Of a DNA stretch of 64,000 bases, positions 48,975 through 58,361 are shown piece after piece (position 1 is the first letter of the stretch; every line of letters starts with the position of its first letter). The notes below the pieces were generated by a model. The model was not told the DNA's origin. It saw only the letters and a list, made by a program, of their open reading frames with translations, and did not search any database. Both the position numbers and the translations under genes were made by a program. This DNA is from Anaerolineae bacterium. GTDB lineage: Bacteria; Chloroflexota; Anaerolineae; Aggregatilineales; JAFGMM01. The DNA lies in the NCBI GenBank assembly GCA_027494055.1, contig JAOSJO010000001.1:434001-498000 (forward strand), in the 5' to 3' direction.

Positions 48975-49005
48975 GCCCCTACCGCTGCGGTAGGGGCCTT
49001 TTCTT
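48975..49005 (+). terminator. Orphan plus-strand terminator
   Basis: GCCCCTACC, loop GCTGC, GGTAGGGGC, then CTTTTCTT. No T run follows on the minus strand, although both neighbouring genes are on the minus strand. Confidence 0.6.
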
Positions 49006-49061
49006 AATACCGGGTTAATTGCATCTGTGCGCCGGGGCAACAGCGGGATGAACGGTTACAC

Positions 49062-49355
49062 TCAGTCCTTCTTCGTCGCGGTGGCTTCCGTCTTGGCCTC
49101 TGATTTGCCCTCTGACTTGGCCTCCGCGCCCTCGGATTTGCCGCTGCCCGATGGCTTGGCCTCGGTGCGACCGCCGCTCTTGCGGTTGTCGGTCACGTAG
49201 AACCCGGAGCCTTTGAAGATCACGCCCGTCGAGCCAATCACCCGATGAACCGAGCCGCCGCACTCCGGGCATTCAGTGATCGGACTGTCGCTAAAGTGCT
49301 GCCGGTGCTCGAAGCGCACCCCGCATTCATCGCAGCGATATTCGTACAACGGCAT
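49062..49355 (-). CDS. FmdB-type zinc-ribbon protein
   Basis: Ninety-seven residues. MPLYEYRCDECG and CPECGG carry the four cysteines of the FmdB/putative regulatory zinc ribbon (CxxC 17-20 residues apart), followed by VIGSTGVIFKGSGFYVTDNR, and a low-complexity tail of Ser/Glu/Lys/Ala repeats. The ATG has AGGAGA six bases upstream. The family is very common; its role is not established (thought to be regulatory). Confidence 0.88.
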   Translation of the reverse strand: MPLYEYRCDECGVRFEHRQHFSDSPITECPECGGSVHRVIGSTGVIFKGSGFYVTDNRKSGGRTEAKPSGSGKSEGAEAKSEGKSEAKTEATATKKD

Positions 49356-49627
49356 CGCGGTTCTCCTGTCACAACGCTGCTGGAATTCTTCCGCGCTTAA
49401 AGATAGCACCGGAACATAAGAATTGCGTCAGCAAATTGTAACAAATACCCCTGAATTGGGCCAAAGATGTTGGCGCGCCGCGCCTGGCGGCCGCGCCTTG
49501 GCGCGCCGGCATCCGCCCTTGTGAAGCTCTGGCTCCCCACAGCCCCGATAACGCGCGCGCGCCGAATCGGTGTACAATGGCTTTGGCTGGGCCGGTCTGG
49601 CGGCAGTTTCAAGGGGAGGGATTCACC

Positions 49628-50461
49628 ATGAGGCGCTACGGTTGGCTGCTTTGCGTGCTGTTCCTGGTGGCCTGTGGCGCGCAGAGCGCCGAGACGCCGA
49701 CTTCGCCGCCGGCCACGCCGACCCCAAGCCCCAGACCCGACGTGACCGCGACGCCCACACCGACCGAGACGCCAGCCCCCTCGCCGACGACCGCGCCCAC
49801 CGCCACGCCCGGCAGCGGCTCGCTCCAGAGCGGCGGAGACTTCGCGCACGCCATCGACGGCGGCATGTACGGCTTCTACACCCTTGAGGGGGAGGTCGGC
49901 GACGCGGTGCGCATCACCGTCACGACGGAGGACGAGGCGCTCGACCTGCGGCTGGTTGTGGTCGCGCCGGGCGAGCGCGAGCTGGTGCGCCTCGACGCGC
50001 ACGGGCCGGGCGAGGCCGAGACCCTGGCGGCGCTTCCCTTCCCGGTGAGCGGCGTGTATCACGTGCGCGTCGAAGCGGCGTCGGGCGAGGGCTTCATGCA
50101 GGGCAACCTGATCTTCCTCCCGGCGGCGGTGCGCTCTGGCGGCGGGACGTTTGCCTCCTTCGAGAGCGAGCCGATCAGCGCGCGGATGGACGCGCCCGCT
50201 ACCTTCCACCTCTACCAGTTCGCCGCGCCGCTCGGCCAGGTCATCATCATGCAGGCGACGCCCGAAGACCCGGAACTCGACCTGTACTTCTACATCTTCA
50301 ACCCCGATGGCAGCGTGCTCGGTCGCTATGACGATGAGGTTGCGCCAAACATCCCGTCGGTGTACGACACGCGCCTGCCGGACCCCGGCGTGTACACGGT
50401 GCTTGTGGGCGCGAAGGCCGGGGCCGGCGCGTACCAGATGGCGCTCCAGCAGGGCGGGTGA
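49628..50461 (+). CDS. Lipoprotein with PPC-like beta domains
   Basis: A 277-residue lipoprotein: signal sequence with lipobox LVACG (Cys16), a Pro/Thr-rich spacer of about 45 residues (ATPTPTETPAPSPTT), then two similar beta-sandwich domains (about 65-155 and 165-275) like bacterial pre-peptidase C-terminal domains; each has the sequence pattern G-x-x-(hydrophobic)-x-I-x-x-x-(D/E)-x-E-L-D-L-x-(L/F). The ATG has GGGAGGG seven bases upstream. It would sit on the outer face of the membrane. Ligand unknown. Confidence 0.8.
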   Translation: MRRYGWLLCVLFLVACGAQSAETPTSPPATPTPSPRPDVTATPTPTETPAPSPTTAPTATPGSGSLQSGGDFAHAIDGGMYGFYTLEGEVGDAVRITVTTEDEALDLRLVVVAPGERELVRLDAHGPGEAETLAALPFPVSGVYHVRVEAASGEGFMQGNLIFLPAAVRSGGGTFASFESEPISARMDAPATFHLYQFAAPLGQVIIMQATPEDPELDLYFYIFNPDGSVLGRYDDEVAPNIPSVYDTRLPDPGVYTVLVGAKAGAGAYQMALQQGG

Positions 50462-50494
50462 GGCGCGCCGCGCCCCTATAACCAACCCGGTACG

Positions 50495-50526
50495 AAAAAG
50501 GGGCGGACCCGGTGGATGCGCCCCTT
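50495..50526 (-). terminator. Terminator of tRNA-Leu
   Basis: Minus strand AAGGGGCG, 12-base loop region, CGCCCCTT, followed by TTTCG; the T run is on the tRNA strand. Confidence 0.7.
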
Positions 50527-50560
50527 CTATTGGATTGTTCTGTCAATCTCAGGCAGCTTG

Positions 50561-50646
50561 TGGTAGGGGAGGTGGGATTCGAACCCACACGAGGTCGCCC
50601 TCAGCGGATTTTAAGTCCGCGGCGTCTGCCATTTCGCCACTCCCCC
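50561..50646 (-). tRNA. tRNA-Leu (anticodon TAA)
   Basis: Acceptor stem GGGGGAG pairs with CTCCCCT; D-arm TGGCGAAATGGCAGACGC; anticodon arm GCGGACTTAAAATCCGC with loop CTTAAAA, anticodon TAA; a long variable arm (TGAGGGCGACCTCG) typical of class II tRNAs; T-arm GTGGGTTCGAATCCCAC. The 3' CCA is encoded. The long variable arm and anticodon identify leucine (UUA). Confidence 0.95.
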
Positions 50647-50659
50647 GGCTTGCCCTGCC

Positions 50660-50689
50660 ATTATACCACCAGAGCGGGTCGGGTGTGAA
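50660..50689 (-). promoter_or_regulatory. Promoter of tRNA-Leu
   Basis: Minus strand TTCACA (50684-50689), 18-base spacer, TATAAT (50660-50665), thirteen bases before the mature 5' end. Confidence 0.65.
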
Positions 50690-50771
50690 TAGGCGTGCCG
50701 CGCCGCCCCCCATAGCGCCCAGGGAGGTAGCCGGCCGCGCTTGCGCGTGAAGTTGCCCCCGCGCGCATTCG

Positions 50772-50801
50772 TTGTCCAAACTCTCTTACCGGTGATACAA
50801 T
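50772..50801 (+). promoter_or_regulatory. Promoter of the kinase cluster
   Basis: TTGTCC at 50772, 18-base spacer, TACAAT at 50796-50801; the GTG start of the kinase follows 32 bases later. Confidence 0.55.
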
Positions 50802-50833
50802 GGCGGCAGGCGTAGTTCACCAGGTTGAGAGCC

Positions 50834-52264
50834 GTGACAGACCTCTCCGGCCAGACCATCGGTCAATATCGCGTCATTGAACAGATCGGCGTTGGGTCGA
50901 TGGCGGCGGTCTACCGCGCGCACCAGCCCAGCATCGACCGGGTTGTCGCCATCAAGGTGTTGCTCGGCGAGTACACGCGCCAGCGCGACTTCCTGGAGCG
51001 CTTCAAGCGCGAGGCCAGGGCCACGGGCGCGCTCCGGCACATCCACGTGCTGCCAATCTACGACTACGGTGAATTCACAGGGGTCCCCTACCTGGTTGTC
51101 CCCTTCATCGAGTCGGGCACGCTGGCCGACAGGCTGCGCGCGTGCGCCGACCACCAATTGGAACTCGACGAGGTGCTGCGGCTGGGCGGCCAGGTCGCCA
51201 GCGCGCTCGACCACGCGCACAGCCGGGGCGTCATCCACCGCGATGTCAAGCCGAGCAACGTGCTCATCGACAACGACGGCAACGCCCTGCTCGGTGACTT
51301 CGGGCTGGCGAAGCTCGTGGAAGCCGACAGCACAAACATCACCGGCACCGGCATGATGGTCGGCACGCCCGACTACATGTCGCCGGAGCAGTGCAGCGGC
51401 CTGCCCGTAGACGTGCGCACCGACGTCTATTCCCTGGCGGTGATGCTCTACGAGATGCTGATCGGGCGCGTGCCGTTCAAGGGCGACAGCCCGGTAGAGA
51501 CCGTGCTCATGCACATCGAGGGGCCGATTCCGGACGCGCCCGACCACCCCGCGTTTGACGCGATCTTCAAGAAGGGCCTCGCCAAAGACCCCTCGCAGCG
51601 CTACAGCAGCGCGGGCGAGATGATGGCCGCCTTCTACGAGGCGTCCGGCTCCAGCCCTACCGCCGCTTATGCCCCGGTCGCGCAGTACGTGGACCGGCTT
51701 CATCACGCAACCGCGCCGATGTCGGCGGTCGAGGACGGTGAGGTTGCAGCATTGTCCACTGACGAGGCACCGACTCTGCTGGGCAGCTTCTACCTGCCCA
51801 TGGTCGCGGAGGCGACCCGGCTCAATCATGGCTATCTCGGCGTCGAGCACCTGTTCATCTCGATGGCGCGCAGCCCGAAAGGGGTTCTCGCCAGCGCCCT
51901 GCGCCAGCACCGGCTCTCTGCCGAGGAGATGATCCAGTACGTGAGCGACTCCGTTGGACGCGGCGACGGCGCGCTCTTCCCAAGCGGGCCGCGCCCGACG
52001 CCCCGCCTGATGCGCATCATCGGCGCGGCGGTCGCCCTGGCGCGGCGCGAAGGGCGCGACACCCTGGCCGAGCGCGATCTCTGCGCCGCGCTGTTGGGCG
52101 AGGGCGAGAGCTTCCCGGTCCGCGCGCTGGTGCGCAGCGGCGCAGCCCTGGAGGCGATGCTGGAACAGGTTCAGCGCGCGCCGCTGAGCCGCACTGCCCT
52201 GGAGACCCAGGGCGCGCCGGTCAGGCCGCCCGCGTCTATCCCCCGGCAGCGGGACGACGTGTGA
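50834..52264 (+). CDS. Ser/Thr protein kinase fused to a Clp-N-like domain
   Basis: A 476-residue protein. Residues 10-265 are a Hanks-type kinase with all catalytic elements: the P-loop IGVGSMAAVY, Lys41 in VVAIKVLL, catalytic loop HRDVKPSN (Asp137), DFG at 155, and GTPDYMSPEQ. There is no membrane helix. Residues about 315-450 resemble the Clp ATPase N-terminal (R) domain: FYLPMVAEATRLNHGYLGVEHLF is close to the ClpC/ClpA double four-helix signature with its H-x-G-x-E-H-L pattern, and a second half-repeat follows (RIIGAAVALARREGRDTLAERDLCAALL). The GTG at 50834 is chosen as the start. The gene opens a plus-strand cluster of signalling genes. Confidence 0.85.
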   Translation: MTDLSGQTIGQYRVIEQIGVGSMAAVYRAHQPSIDRVVAIKVLLGEYTRQRDFLERFKREARATGALRHIHVLPIYDYGEFTGVPYLVVPFIESGTLADRLRACADHQLELDEVLRLGGQVASALDHAHSRGVIHRDVKPSNVLIDNDGNALLGDFGLAKLVEADSTNITGTGMMVGTPDYMSPEQCSGLPVDVRTDVYSLAVMLYEMLIGRVPFKGDSPVETVLMHIEGPIPDAPDHPAFDAIFKKGLAKDPSQRYSSAGEMMAAFYEASGSSPTAAYAPVAQYVDRLHHATAPMSAVEDGEVAALSTDEAPTLLGSFYLPMVAEATRLNHGYLGVEHLFISMARSPKGVLASALRQHRLSAEEMIQYVSDSVGRGDGALFPSGPRPTPRLMRIIGAAVALARREGRDTLAERDLCAALLGEGESFPVRALVRSGAALEAMLEQVQRAPLSRTALETQGAPVRPPASIPRQRDDV

Positions 52265-52294
52265 GCCGGGCGGTTGCAGGTCAGGTTGGGGGGT

Positions 52295-52603
52295 ATGGCG
52301 AAGCAGATCGTTGTCACCTTCATGAGCGGCGCAGAGGATGGGCGCGAAATCGAACCGGCGTCCACGGTCGTTTCCATCGGGCGTGAGGAGCGCAACGAGG
52401 TCGTGGTGCCCTATGACTCGCGCATCTCGCGCCGCCACGCGCAGATCGAGATGTCCGGCGACGGGCTGTACCTGCGCGACCTCAGCAGCCGGAACGGCAC
52501 CTACCTTGAGGACGGCACGCGCATCACCGACGCGACGCCCATCCAGCCAGGCACCCTCTTCCGCCTGGGGCGCACCTGGCTCAAAGTTGACCTGGTCGAT
52601 TAG
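52295..52603 (+). CDS. FHA-domain protein
   Basis: A 102-residue protein that is almost only an FHA domain: VVSIGREERNEVVV, DSRISRRHAQIEM, LRDLSSRNGTYLEDGTRI and GTLFRLGRTWLKV. The phosphothreonine-binding Arg, Ser-x-x-His and Asn-Gly are intact. It starts at the ATG at 52295, 30 bases after the kinase stop, so it is the likely first reader of that kinase's phosphorylation. Confidence 0.88.
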   Translation: MAKQIVVTFMSGAEDGREIEPASTVVSIGREERNEVVVPYDSRISRRHAQIEMSGDGLYLRDLSSRNGTYLEDGTRITDATPIQPGTLFRLGRTWLKVDLVD

Positions 52604-52617
52604 CAGTCTGTAACTTG

Positions 52618-53732
52618 GTGAGCGACGACAGTCCCCCGCCCAAACCGTAGACTGCACCCACTGCCAGACTGCCAACCCGGCCTCCGCGCGTTTCTGCGCC
52701 CACTGCGCCGAACTCCTGCCCCTGCCGCCCGGCGAGTTCTTCGCGGGGCGGTACACCATCCGGGAGCTGGCCGGCGTGCGCGGCATCGGGCGCAGCTATC
52801 GCGCCCTCGACTCGGAGTGGGTGGCCGCGCCCGCCGCGCCGGATGCAGCGGACGCGCCCGCGCCGCCGGGCCTGATTCTCACCGAGTTGCGGCGCAACCG
52901 GGGCTGGTCCCCGGAGGCGCAGGCGTACTATCGCGAGCAGTTCACGCGCGAGGTGAACCTGCTCGCAAAGCTGCAAGACCTGCCCGCCGTGCCACGCCTC
53001 TACCAGGACCTCACCGAGCGCGGCGAAGACCGGCTGTATTTCGTCGCCATCCCCCCGCAGGGCGAGTCGCTCCGCGCCGCGCTGGACAAGCGCAGCCGCC
53101 CGTTCCCGCCGGACGTGGTGATCGACTGGGGCCTCCGCCTCGGCGAGTTGCTCGCGCGCCTCCATGACGAAGCGCCGCCCCACGTCCTCGGCGACCTCGC
53201 GCCGGAGACGCTGTACACCGACGGGCCGGGTGTGCGCGTCGCCGATCTGGGCCTCATCCGCAGCGTGCGCACCGACGGCCTGCCCCCGGAGCGCGAAGAT
53301 ACCGGCTACGCCGCGCCGGAGTACCTCGACGGGCGGCCTGAGCCGCGCTCCGACCTGTTCAGCCTCGCCGCCACGCTGGCGGTGCTCCTCATCAACCAGC
53401 CGCCGCTCTCGCCCTCACCCGACGTGGAGGCCCTGCACCGCATCAACGACCGCATCCCGCCGTGGCTCAGCCACCTGATCGCCCTCAACCTGAGCGAAGC
53501 GCCTTACGACCGCTATGCGAGCGCGGAGGACATCATCGCCGACCTGCGCCGCCAGCAGGTCACCGACACCACCGTGTGCCGCGTGTGCGGCGCGACCAAC
53601 CGGCGCACCGAGATCTACTGCCAGGAGTGCAGCCGCCCCCTCATGCAGACGACGCGCCTGTGCGAGGAGTGCGATCACGACATGCCGGTCAATGCGCGGT
53701 TCTGCCCCACGTGCGGCGTCCAGGTGAGCTAG
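52618..53732 (+). CDS. Zinc-ribbon pseudokinase (one frameshift)
   Basis: About 371 residues, from a GTG at 52618 with a shift at the C run 52632-52636. Order: N-terminal zinc ribbon (CTHC, CAHC), a kinase-fold domain (about 35-295) and two C-terminal zinc ribbons (CRVC/CQEC and CEEC/CPTC). In the kinase domain the ATP-anchoring Lys is absent (the beta3 position reads LILTELRR), the catalytic loop reads HVLGDLAPETLY, and DFG is replaced by DLG, so catalysis is improbable. It therefore probably acts as a scaffold or phospho-relay adaptor between the kinase/FHA pair and the membrane protein encoded next. Confidence 0.8.
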
Positions 53733-53735
53733 GCC

Positions 53736-56312
53736 ATGCGTTGCGAGGCGTGCAGCAAGGTCGTCCCCGATGACGTGGCGTACTGCGCCTACTGCGGCGC
53801 GAAGGCCGCCGCGAGCGGGATGCACGCGCCCATCTTCCGCTTTGCCGACAGCGAGGACCAGGCCGCCACCCTCAAAGACCTGGCGTACCTGATCGACCGC
53901 AACTGGGAGGCCAGCCTCCGGCACCTTTACGAGGGCGACTTCGCCAACTGGCTCGGCTCCCTGGGGCGCGGCGTCCTGGCGGACCAGGCGCGCGACATCG
54001 TGAAGGCCTATCCGGCTGACCGCGCGCTGGGTCTGGAGCTGTTCGTCAACGTGATCAGCGACGCCGCCAGGGCCGACGTCCCCCACGCCAGCCCGGAGCT
54101 GACGCCCCGGCGGATCGACTTCGGCGCGGTGCCGCGCGACGCGACCGCCGAGACGCGCCTGGTCATCACCAACAAGCACGCGCGCGGCCACCTGACCGGC
54201 CGGCTGCGCACGCCGCCGGGCGTGTTCTGGCTCACGTTCACGCCGCGCGACTTCGCCGGCCCGCGCACCGAGGTCACGCTCACTGCCAACACGCGCGACA
54301 TGCCCGCCGGCGCGCGTCACCGCACCCGGCTGATGGTCACCACCCCGTTTGAGACCGTCGAAACCGACGTGACGCTGCGCATTTCCACGGAGTGGGCGGC
54401 GATCCTGCGCGCGATGGTGGCCTGGGCGCTGGCGGGTGCGGTGGGGCTGTTCGCGGCGTCGGTCGCGGCGCTGCTGCTCCCTGACCTCCTGCCGAACGCG
54501 CCGTGGCCGCTGGTGTACGTGATTCTGGCGTTCATCGTCGCCCTCATCAGCTTTGGCTCGATCAAGACGCGCGACGTCGCTGCGGCGATTGTGCTCTCGG
54601 CGCTGATCGGCGTGGTGACGCTGATCCCCATCGCGCTCGGCGCGATGGCGCTGGGCTTCGTGCTCCGGCTGCTCAACTACCAGACCACGACCATCGCCAG
54701 CGCCATCGAGGCGGCGGGCGCGGCCTCCGCCGGCCCCGCCCCGACCGGCGTGGCGCTCGCCATCATGGCCGCCGCCGGGGCCGTCCTGGGGCTGGTCGCG
54801 GGCCTGTTCGCCGGCTTGCGGCGCGTGGGGCGCGCGCCGACCGCCGTCATCCTCGTCACCGTGCTGCTCGCCGGGCTGGTGACCGGCCTCTATGCCTTCC
54901 GGCCCGCCTTCGTGCTCGGCGAGTTCCGCCCGAACCAGCCCCTGCTCACCAGCCTGCGGATACCGGTCCCCTACCTGGCGTTCGCGCCGACGCCCCCCGC
55001 GCCGGGCGGGTTTGGGGGCGATCAGGCGGCGCTGACGCCCACCGTCCCGGCCCGGCCCACCGTCGCGCCCTCCCCCACGCCCGGCGTCCGGCCTGTGGCG
55101 AACGTGACCCTGCTGTGGGATGTGGTCCTGGTCGAGGAGGGCGTGAGCGCGGGCGCGGTCAGCGGCGCGGTCGATGCCGAGGGGCGCGCGGTTGTCGCCT
55201 ACACCGTGGCCGTTGACGCCGGCGTGGAGCTGCGCTACGCCATGCAGCAGGACGAAGGCTGGGCCATCGACACGGTGGACAGCGGCGACCTGGCCGGCGC
55301 GGCGCTCGCGCTCGACGCCGCCGGCCGCCCCTACATCGCCTACACCGCCAACGCCAGCGCCGACCCCAGGTGGCGCTGCGCGTGGCTTCCCTCGACGCCG
55401 AGACCAACGTCTGGTCGGTGGAGAACGCCGACGGACCGGGCGCGGGGCGCTGGCCCGCCATCGTGATAGACCGCGACGGCCAGCCGGTCGTTGCCTATTT
55501 CGACGCGCGGCAGTTTGACCTCAAGGTGGCGCGGCGCGCCGGGGTGGGCTGGTCGGTGGAGACGGTCGATGCGGTGGGGGACGTGGGCTACTGCCCCGCC
55601 CTCGCCCTCGACGCCGACGGGCTGCCCAACGTGGCCTACATCGACGGCGAGAACGACTCCCTCCGCTACAGCCGTTTCGACGGCGAGGCATGGTTCGCCA
55701 TCGCGGTCCCCTACGCGCAGCGCGCCGGCTGCAACACGGCGCTGGCGCTGAGCGCGGGAGGGCGGCGCTACCTGGCTTTCTACGACCTGGAAGACGAAAG
55801 CGTGGTTGAGGCCGCATACGAGGACGAAGCGTGGTACTTCACCCAGATGGGCGCGACGCGCCCCCTCCCTGACGGCGTCGCGCCGCTGTCGCTGGCCCTG
55901 GGGCTGAATGGCCGCGCGCAACTGACGTACAACGGCCCCACCAGCCTGCGCTACGCCCGCGACGATGGCCGCCAGTGGCAGAACGCCGTCGTCGATGGGC
56001 CGGGCGCAGCGCACCAGGTCTTCGTCGACGGGCAGGGGAGGCGCGCACATCGTCTACAGTTACGCGGGCAGCGTGTGGTACGCCACCCTCAACGAGGGGC
56101 AGTTGAGCGTCCTGCCCAGCACGCCCACGCCGGGGCCAAGCCCCACGCCCACCGAGGCGCTTCTCCCCTGTGGCGACGGCATCTGCCAGGACCCCGACGC
56201 CGACTGCGCGCTCGACTGCCAGGGAGAGGGCTGGACCTGCGGCGACGGGGTGTGCGACGAGGCGCTTGAGGACCCCATCATGTGCCCGGCGGACTGCACC
56301 GCGTCTGATTGA
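53736..56312 (+). CDS. Zinc-ribbon, membrane-spanning and propeller-type fusion protein (two frameshifts)
   Basis: About 858 residues if shifts near 55370 and 56037 are corrected. Order: zinc ribbon (CEAC, CAYC), an alpha-helical segment (LAYLIDRNWEASLRHLYEGDF), an Ig-like ASPM/Hydin-type domain (about 125-215, IDFGAVPRDATAETRLVITN), at least six membrane helices (about 220-395), a Pro-rich linker, then propeller-like repeats of the form A-x-x-x-D-A-x-G-x-P-x-x-A-Y outside the membrane, ending in two Cys-rich units CGDGICQD and CGDGVCDE with CPADC. Its start is three bases after the pseudokinase stop. Confidence 0.75.
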
Positions 56313-56338
56313 CCGCCTGGCGGCGTGCCGGTGACAGG

Positions 56339-57334
56339 ATGACCCGACGACGTGGATTGCTACTCGCTGCCGGCGCGCTCGCCCTCCTGCTGGTGTGGCT
56401 TGCGTGGGAATTCAGGCCGCTGCGCTTCGTAGAATCGCCGCCGCCGCTGCCAGCCGGCTATCGCGCTGAGAAGGCGGCGTGGTTGGGCGTGACCTGGGCA
56501 ATGGACCCGCACACCAACGCCGAGATCGAGGCGCTGGCGCACGACCTGCAGGCGCATGGCGTCACCTACATCTTCCCATACGTGAGCTATCTCAAATCGG
56601 GCAACGTCTTCAACCCGACGTTTGACCATGCAGCGTCGTTTGTCGCGCGCTTCCGGCTGCCGCGCCGGAGGTCGCAATCCTGGGTTGGGTCGGGGTGCCG
56701 ATACAGGTCTCCGTGTGGAGAATCGCCTGCTTGATCCTGAAGTGCGCCGTCTCATCGCCGAGTTTGGCGCGCGTCTGGTAACGGAGTTCGGCTATGACGG
56801 GGTGCATCTGAACGCTGAGATGATCCCGGATGGCGACGGCGCCTATATCGCTACCCTGCAGGCACTCTGCGAGGCGCTGCCGCCGGGTACAGCGCTCTCG
56901 GTGGCTGCGCACACCCTGCGCCCAACGGAGCGCATCACCGTTGCGCCGTATCCGACCGGGCATTGGTCGGATGCCTACCTCCGCACCGTCGCAGAACACA
57001 GCGACCAGGTCGTGATCATGGCTTACGACTCTGGCCTGTTTCTCCCTTCGGACTATCGCGCATGGATGGCGTACCAGGTGCGCGCCAGCGCGCAGCGCTG
57101 GCTGAGGTGGACGCCAGCCTGTTGATCGGCCTCCCTGCGTCGGAGGAGTGGACTCCTTCGCATCAGACCGCTGTGGAGTATCTGGAAAACGCGCTTTACG
57201 GCGTCCTTGTCGGCTTAGCGCAAAGCGACAGGCCCGACGTAATCGACGGCTTTGCCGTCTATCCCTACTGGGAGATGGACGGTGAGGAGTGGGGGCGCTC
57301 GATACCCTCTTTCAAGAGGATCGGTAACGACTGA
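56339..57334 (+). CDS. Membrane-anchored GH18-like TIM-barrel protein (three frameshifts)
   Basis: About 330 residues after shifts near 56655, 56710 and 57105. An N-terminal signal anchor (RRRGLLLAAGALALLLVWLAW) is followed by a segment starting LGVTWAMDPHTNAEIEALAHDL, then FGYDGVHLNAEMIPDGDG, which resembles the glycoside hydrolase family 18 active-site strand (DGVxLDxE), and VVIMAYDSGLFLPSDYRAWMAY. The catalytic acid would be the Glu of LNAEM; the usual first Asp is replaced by Asn, so activity is uncertain. It lies last in the plus-strand cluster, converging on the kinase gene on the other strand. Confidence 0.65.
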
Positions 57335-57341
57335 CGCCGGT

Positions 57342-58335
57342 TCAGCACGCTTCCAGGGCGCGGGCCGTTTCCAGCAGGCGGGCGCGCACCTCCAGGCCGG
57401 GCTGCAAGCCGGCGGCCTCCATCGCCAGGAGCACCCCCGCCGGTCGCCGGGGGCGCATCCAGCAAGAGGGGCTGCGCCTTCGGCGCGACGCTGTGCACCA
57501 CGTCGAGCAGCGTGTCCATCCAGACCGATCCCTGCGCGTTGCGGCTCACGCTGCCCGCGAGCACCAACTCGAAATCCTCAGCCTCCATGTGCAACTTGCG
57601 GATGACGAGGTTTGCGCTGCGGCCAATCGCCTGCGCCGACCGCACCAGCACCGCCCGCGCCACCGCGTCGCCCGCCGCCGCCGCCTCGAAGACCAGGCGC
57701 GTCGCGCCGCGCAGCCGCAGCCCCTCGCGCGTCACGCCGCGCAGCAGGCTCTCCACGTCAGGGACGCCGGCGAAGCGCACGAGGCTGTTGCTCATGATCG
57801 TTTCCGGACCCAGGCCGATGTAGGCCTGGGCGATGCCAGCCACCGCCGCGCGCGTGATGTCCGCGCCGCCGCCCCAATCGCCCCAGTTGCTGCCCTCGCC
57901 GCCGCCCAACCCCAGCGTGCGCGCAGTCTCGCCGGCCCGGTTGCGCCCGGCCTTGATCGAACCCGTCCCAGCGATGATCGCCACGCCCCACGGCTGCGTC
58001 GTGCCGGCGCGGAGCGCGACAAACGCATCGTTGACCAGCACCCTCGGCCCCGGTATCCCCAGCCGGGCGACCATCGCGTCGAGGATCGGGACATCGCTCG
58101 GCCAGTCCAATCCCGAAAGCCCAAATGCGGACGCGGTGATGTCCGCAGCGGTGAGGCCGGCGCGCGCGATGGCCTCATGGAAGGCGGCGGAGTGCGCCTC
58201 GTAGGCGGCGTCAACGCCGATGCCCTCCCAGTTGCCGCAGCCGCCGCGCCCCAACGCCAGCGCCTGGCCGCGCGCGTCGGCCAGCAGCGCGTGCGTCTTT
58301 GACGACCCCCCGTCCACACCCAGGAAGATTGGCAA
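57342..58335 (-). CDS. BadF/BadG/BcrA/BcrD-type ATPase (N-acetylglucosamine kinase-like), one frameshift
   Basis: About 330 residues. The ASKHA phosphate-binding loop is FLGVDGGSSKTHALLAD, and the second glycine-rich loop is GVAIIAGTGSIKAGRN; DWGGGADITRAAV and VLAGSVSRNAQGS are family features, close to eukaryotic-type GlcNAc kinase. A shift near 57440 leads to the natural C-terminus GLQPGLEVRARLLETAR. I favour a TTG at 58335 because GGAGGTGA lies seven bases upstream; an ATG at 58356 would add seven residues. The gene ends an operon with the binding protein and GH4 enzyme, which fits phosphorylation of an amino sugar. Confidence 0.8.
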
Positions 58336-58361
58336 GGCTCTCACCTCCGCGCGCATCCAGC

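Noticed and set aside
52162..52171. GAACAGGTTC as a second SOS box
   Set aside because: The spacing is two instead of four bases and it lies inside the kinase coding sequence.
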